Source: a virus. Taken from it: a stretch of 64,000 nucleotides of DNA. The position numbers and the translations under genes were made by a program. The notes under the pieces were generated by a model, which saw only the letters and a program-made list of their open reading frames with translations, was not told the origin of the DNA and did no database searches. How positions within the stretch are numbered: position 1 is the stretch's first letter; each line of letters begins with the position of its first letter. Of this stretch, positions 60,048-64,000 are shown piece by piece. The stretch spans positions 38,793-102,792 of the IMG/VR virus record IMGVR_UViG_3300036770_003135, one strand, 5' to 3'.

Positions 60048-62171
60048 TTAATAAGAACCACCTAAAAGTATATCATTTTGTATTATTGAATTATTGGCAT
60101 CAATTTTTCTAGAGTTACCTAACCCATCTAATCCTAAATCAACTTCTGGCGTGTATATCCTTGTTGTTGCCGACCATATTGTTGATGTTCCACTAACTGT
60201 ATTTATTTCTCTAAATCTTGTTATTGGTGTACCAAGATTTATAGAGTTATCAGTATTTGGAATTATATCATTATTTAGTGTAATACCTGTATTACATGAA
60301 AATAAATCTTCAATATACAACTCAGTTATACAACTACCACTACCACCAGTGAATGGTTCACTAAATCCACTAATACTAAATGTACCTCCTGTATTATTTG
60401 TAAATGTTGTAGTACCCGCGGAATATGTTCCCCCTGTTACAAATACATCAGTTGGTAAATTAAGATAAGTTGTTGCTGAAATTGAATTTGCAAATAATCC
60501 ATTTGTAAATGTGGTTGCACCACTTACAGTACCTCCGCTCAAAGCTAAATATGGGAATACAAATTCACCACCAGGATTTGGTTCAATCCATTGGAATCCA
60601 CCACCAGTATCAATATAAACTAATTCAACACCATCCGTTAGATTAAACCATCTGTCACCTAAATTAATAGTTGTTCCTGTTGGTTCTGTTGTCGCTACAA
60701 AATATTTTGAGAATCCTGTAACATCAAATGTTGAACCACTAGTATTTGTGAATGTTGCAGTACCTGCCGAATAAGTCCCACCAGTTACGTATATATCAGT
60801 AAATCCTGTCAAGAATCCAGTAACATTAAATGTTCCTCCACTATTATTAGTGAATGTTGCTGTACCTGTGGATGGATTATATGTACCGCCTGTTACAGTT
60901 AAATCGGATGCTAATATTGATAAACTATCAGTAAAACTAACACCATCATTTCTTGTTATTGTTAAATCATAATTTGAATTATTAAATGTTAATCCTGTAA
61001 CAAAAGTATCTCCAGTAACAAATCCACTAACATTAAATGTTCCACCAGTATTATTCGTAAATGTTGCAGTACCTGCGGAATATGTTCCACCAGTGACTCT
61101 AATATCGGTTGGGAGATTTTGATAGGTAGTTGCACTTATTGTTGACGCTGATATACCACCAGTTGTTACAATATTAAATGTTACTGATGATAGTGCTCCT
61201 GATAATGAAATTGTTGGTATATTAGTAACAATATCTGGTTGATTTTCATTTTGACTTATTGTTAATGATGTCCCACTAAAAGTAGCACCAGTTACAAAAG
61301 TATCAGTTATTCCCGTGACATTAAATGTACCACCAGTATTATTCGTAAATGTAATAGTATCTGTATTTTTATTTAATGTCCCACCAGTTACAAATACATC
61401 AATAGGTAAATTAAGATATGTTGATGCTGAAATAGTATTAGCTGTAATACCATCAACAATTGTATTTCCAGTGACATTTAAATCACCATTAATTGTTAAC
61501 CCTGTAAAGTCGTTAATTGTAACATCAAAAGTACTTCCAAAGTTGTCAAATATTGTTAATGTATTACTACTATATGTAAATGCCGTAATATATGTATTAG
61601 GGTCAATAGGTAGATTTTGATAAGTTGTTGCTGATATTGTATTAGCGGTGATACCATCTACAATTGTATTTCCAGTAACATTTAAATCACCATTTATTGT
61701 TAAACCTGTGAAATCATTTATCGTAACAAACAAATTCGGATTTCCCGAACTTCTTTCAATTGTCAATGTATTATCCAAATAGGTGAAACCTGACACATAA
61801 ATGTCAGAGGGTAAACCTAAATATGTTGTAGCTGAGAATGTATTGGCGGTTACACCATTAGTGAAAATTGTAGCCCCCGTTACAGTACCACCAGTAAAAT
61901 TACTGCCTAGTTCAAATAACTCCCAATCATTAATTGTATTATTCCAAGGAACATCTTTAAGTTTATAATAAATTGTTCCACCACTCACACCCACAAGCAT
62001 ACCAGCCCTTCTTCTAAGTGTTGGAATTAAATCTAAATCAGATAAATTATTAACATTTCTTAAACCATCAATACCATATAAGGGGTCAATAACGGGATAT
62101 TGATCCATAGTATTACTTGGAGAAATAAAACCAAAAACTTCAACACCACCTGATAAACTAAAAGAACCCAT
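60048..62171 (-). CDS. Long tail-fibre-like protein with TGGTF repeats
   Basis: A 707-residue fibre, the longest here. The head (MGSFSLSGGVEVFGFISPSN) is followed by RRRAGMLVGVSGGTIYYKLK, then at least seven repeats of the units GVTANTISATTYQNLPIDVF and VTGGTYSAGTATFTNNTGGT-F, and a segment FVATTEPTGTTINLGDRWFN, a known fibre element. It ends IQNDILLGGSY. The repeats are nearly identical in DNA to those in other fibre genes. Their count is likely to vary between related phages. Confidence 0.78.
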   Translation of the reverse strand: MGSFSLSGGVEVFGFISPSNTMDQYPVIDPLYGIDGLRNVNNLSDLDLIPTLRRRAGMLVGVSGGTIYYKLKDVPWNNTINDWELFELGSNFTGGTVTGATIFTNGVTANTFSATTYLGLPSDIYVSGFTYLDNTLTIERSSGNPNLFVTINDFTGLTINGDLNVTGNTIVDGITANTISATTYQNLPIDPNTYITAFTYSSNTLTIFDNFGSTFDVTINDFTGLTINGDLNVTGNTIVDGITANTISASTYLNLPIDVFVTGGTLNKNTDTITFTNNTGGTFNVTGITDTFVTGATFSGTSLTISQNENQPDIVTNIPTISLSGALSSVTFNIVTTGGISASTISATTYQNLPTDIRVTGGTYSAGTATFTNNTGGTFNVSGFVTGDTFVTGLTFNNSNYDLTITRNDGVSFTDSLSILASDLTVTGGTYNPSTGTATFTNNSGGTFNVTGFLTGFTDIYVTGGTYSAGTATFTNTSGSTFDVTGFSKYFVATTEPTGTTINLGDRWFNLTDGVELVYIDTGGGFQWIEPNPGGEFVFPYLALSGGTVSGATTFTNGLFANSISATTYLNLPTDVFVTGGTYSAGTTTFTNNTGGTFSISGFSEPFTGGSGSCITELYIEDLFSCNTGITLNNDIIPNTDNSINLGTPITRFREINTVSGTSTIWSATTRIYTPEVDLGLDGLGNSRKIDANNSIIQNDILLGGSY

Positions 62172-62183
62172 TATCGTTTAATT

Positions 62184-63110
62184 TTAATTACATAACCATA
62201 CATCAAAACCATCAGTGATTTGGAAGAAAGTTCTGTAAATGTTATATGTTATGCTAAACCCATTAGCGTCTACTATAATTATCGCACCTATATTATTAAA
62301 TGGTATATTATTACCAGTACATCCAACATCACTATTTCTAAATTCAGTTGGTTGTGTTAAACCAGTTGGTATTAAAATATAACCATAAGCAAAACCACTT
62401 GGAACACTCCAATAAGTATTTGTTGGATTACTTGTATAACCACTAATTAATAAACTTGTATCTCCACTTGTTATAGTTCCCCCACTAAATTTACCCCAAT
62501 AAATCTTTGGTGACTCAGGAGCTCCAGGTGATGGTGTTGGAGTTGGTGTACTTGTTTTAGTTGGAGTTGGTGTACTTGTTTTTGTTGGTGTCACCGTTGG
62601 AGTTATTGTTGGTGTTACTGTTGGTGTTACAGTATTCGTTGGTGTTATAGTCGGAGTCGGAGTTGGTGTTTTAGTAGCACCTGGTGTTTTAGATGGTGTA
62701 ACACAAGGATTTCTCGAAGGAGTAATCGTTGGTGTTACTGATATAGTTGGTGTTGGTGTCGCAGTATTAGTTGGTGTTGGCGTTGGTGTTGGAACTTTAC
62801 ATTGGTCAAAACTTGGAGTTGGTGTAACTGTTGGTGTTGGCGTAGGTGTTTGAGTTCTAGTTGGTGTTATGGTTGGTGTTGGAGTAGAGGTTGGAGCTGG
62901 GACATTAAGTATCAATGGACAATCCCCATTCTCAACTAAAATAGTATAAGTACCATAAACTTCATATGGGGGTACTAATGTACCAGGTTCAAACAAATAA
63001 GGCAATACTTGAATACCCAAATTAATTGGTATTCCACTACCTTGTGGTGTAAAAACAATACTAGCACTTTCTCCAGAATAATTAATACTTTGAATTATTA
63101 TTGTTGTCAT
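62184..63110 (-). CDS. Thr-Pro mucin-like surface protein with distal beta domain
   Basis: A 308-residue protein with an N-terminal beta domain (about 1-75), a long Thr-Pro segment (about 75-205; for example VTPTITPTVTPTKTSTPTPT) broken by Cys-containing turns (DQCKVPTP, NPCVTPS), and a C-terminal beta domain (KIYWGKFSGGTITSGDTSLL, then FFQITDGFDVWLCN). The Thr-Pro segment should be extended and heavily glycosylatable. The DNA repeat period follows codons and is not exact. Confidence 0.78.
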   Translation of the reverse strand: MTTIIIQSINYSGESASIVFTPQGSGIPINLGIQVLPYLFEPGTLVPPYEVYGTYTILVENGDCPLILNVPAPTSTPTPTITPTRTQTPTPTPTVTPTPSFDQCKVPTPTPTPTNTATPTPTISVTPTITPSRNPCVTPSKTPGATKTPTPTPTITPTNTVTPTVTPTITPTVTPTKTSTPTPTKTSTPTPTPSPGAPESPKIYWGKFSGGTITSGDTSLLISGYTSNPTNTYWSVPSGFAYGYILIPTGLTQPTEFRNSDVGCTGNNIPFNNIGAIIIVDANGFSITYNIYRTFFQITDGFDVWLCN

Positions 63111-63133
63111 ATTTATTAAAACTCACATTTCAA

Positions 63134-63140
63134 ATAAATA
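63134..63140 (-). promoter_or_regulatory. TATTTAT late-promoter-like motif before the mucin-like gene
   Basis: TATTTAT on the coding strand, 23 nt before the ATG at 63110. Confidence 0.4.
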
Positions 63141-63155
63141 CTAACAATAACAAAA

Positions 63156-64000
63156 TTAGACACAATTACTTTTACTTGGTGTTGGAGTTGGAGTTGGTGT
63201 TCTAGTCGGCATTATTGGTCTTCCAGACCTTGATGGTGTAACAGTCATTGTCGGAGTCACCGTATTCGTTGGAGTTGGTGACGGTGTTGGTTTTGGTGTT
63301 CTAGTCGGAGTATTAGTAGGTGTTGGTGTAGGTAACAATTCTGTAATTGTATACGTTAAATCATTTACCTCACAAACAATTGTTGAGCAATCAGGGCAAT
63401 CAGGATTAAACATATTAAATTTATTTTTTAATAAATTAAAATTGTGTTTAACTTCAGGAGCTGTTAATGGTTCAACATACATTCTAAATTGAGATATACC
63501 ACCCTCAAATGTACCCGCAAAATTTTGTTCAATTAATATATTTGTATTTAATCCACTTAAAGTAGTACCACTCAAAACATTATTTGGGAAACATTCTGGG
63601 TCTTGAATGTAAAGACCATTTGGTTGTGTCATTGATGAGAACGTTAAATTCTCTCTTAATCCTTGAGTACCACCACCCCAAGAAATATTAAATGGAACGC
63701 CAACTTGTTTTTCTTTATCGGTATTTAAGGCTCTGGGTATTATCTCTTCAAAATTTTCAATAGTATAAAATATTTTACCATTGATATAAATTTTTAATCT
63801 ACCCAATCTATTTTTACCATCAATTAACCATTTTTCATTTAAGTTAATTAATTCAACTTGTAATGCAGATTCTCCTTGTGTATATGGTGGTTTTATTAAA
63901 GAAACAGTATTATTCGCCAAACTTTCCAAATAAAGTTTTTTGGTAATGTCACCCAAACCACCCTTCCAAAATAAATCACATTCGTCAAAATAATTATACC
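63156..64000 (-). CDS. LamG-type surface protein with Thr-Pro tail, 5' end outside the window
   Basis: The frame stays open to the window edge; a TTG at 63956 is not a convincing start because the upstream codons read NYFDECDLFWKGGLGDITKK without a break. The visible part holds the end of a LamG-like domain (RLKIYINGKIFYTIENFEEI, SGLNTNILIEQNFAG, FRMYVEPLTAPEVKHNFNLL), a Cys cluster (NPDCPDCSTIVCEV) and a Thr-Pro tail (about the last 60 residues). The match to other LamG genes in this array is good. Confidence 0.8.
   Translation of the reverse strand, partial: YNYFDECDLFWKGGLGDITKKLYLESLANNTVSLIKPPYTQGESALQVELINLNEKWLIDGKNRLGRLKIYINGKIFYTIENFEEIIPRALNTDKEKQVGVPFNISWGGGTQGLRENLTFSSMTQPNGLYIQDPECFPNNVLSGTTLSGLNTNILIEQNFAGTFEGGISQFRMYVEPLTAPEVKHNFNLLKNKFNMFNPDCPDCSTIVCEVNDLTYTITELLPTPTPTNTPTRTPKPTPSPTPTNTVTPTMTVTPSRSGRPIMPTRTPTPTPTPSKSNCV

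Noticed and set aside
62500-62900. CRISPR-like or minisatellite DNA repeats
   Set aside because: The periodicity is codon-based (Thr-Pro) and inexact, as expected of coding low-complexity sequence.
63954-63956. TTG start for the last gene
   Set aside because: The frame is open to the window edge with protein-like sequence, so the gene is cut by the window.
47236-64000. Diversity-generating retroelement acting on the fibre tips
   Set aside because: No reverse transcriptase gene and no template/variable repeat pair are visible in the window.

Overview
The window is an internal piece of the genome of a large T4-type myovirus (contractile tail) that infects a member of the Bacteroidota, most likely a flavobacterium-like host. 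The T4-type call rests on recognisable counterparts of the T4 replication set (family B DNA polymerase, DnaB-type helicase, UvsX recombinase, gp32-like SSB, RNase H/FEN nuclease, class I ribonucleotide reductase small subunit) and of the tail set (sheath, tube, gp26-like assembly protein, tape measure, hub, gp53-like wedge, gp13-like neck). The host call rests on a secreted protein with a type IX secretion (T9SS) sorting tail, a Bacteroidota-type promoter (TTTG-N19-TATCTTTG) and the near absence of Shine-Dalgarno sequences. No terminase, portal, major capsid protein or prohead protease is present, so the genome extends well beyond the window.

Layout. 1-7600 (minus): nrdB (cut by the window edge), a GIY-YIG homing endonuclease, dnaB, an unknown gene, RNase H, a cytosine-5 DNA methyltransferase, uvsX, a small gene and ssb. 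7678-29920 (minus): a proline-rich protein, a giant baseplate hub protein, baseplate and tape-measure genes, a gp26-like gene with an overlapping reading frame, tail tube, a HAD phosphatase, tail sheath and neck/terminator proteins. A 54-codon ribbon-helix-helix-like gene (28201-28365, plus) sits between sheath and neck. 29968-36871 (mostly plus): SNF2 helicase, a superoxide dismutase fused to two nuclease-like repeats, gp13-like neck protein and a small beta-rich protein, with one convergent unknown gene. 36908-40769 (minus): DNA polymerase and two small genes. 40770-41150: an intergenic stretch with a candidate noncoding RNA that has its own promoter and terminator. 41151-42674 (plus): the T9SS cargo protein with a CUB-like domain. 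42697-47176 (minus): a translationally coupled three-gene glycosylation operon. 47236-64000 (minus): about 20 fibre and virion-surface genes, including LamG-like lectin folds, five DGTG-family paralogues and three Thr-Pro mucin-like proteins.

How it works together. A short motif reading TATTTAT on the coding strand lies 4-40 nt before the start of at least 21 genes on both strands and is probably the phage's own late promoter. The glycosyltransferases lie directly downstream of the mucin-like fibre genes on the same strand, which suggests a phage-encoded system that decorates its own surface proteins. Several proteins (SOD-nuclease fusion, HAD phosphatase, two unknowns, the Pro-rich protein) start with short peptides ending in (I/L)-x-E, like T4 capsid-targeting sequences; in the SOD fusion this peptide recurs twice internally, exactly at domain junctions. 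That points to a packaged polyprotein cut by the prohead protease.
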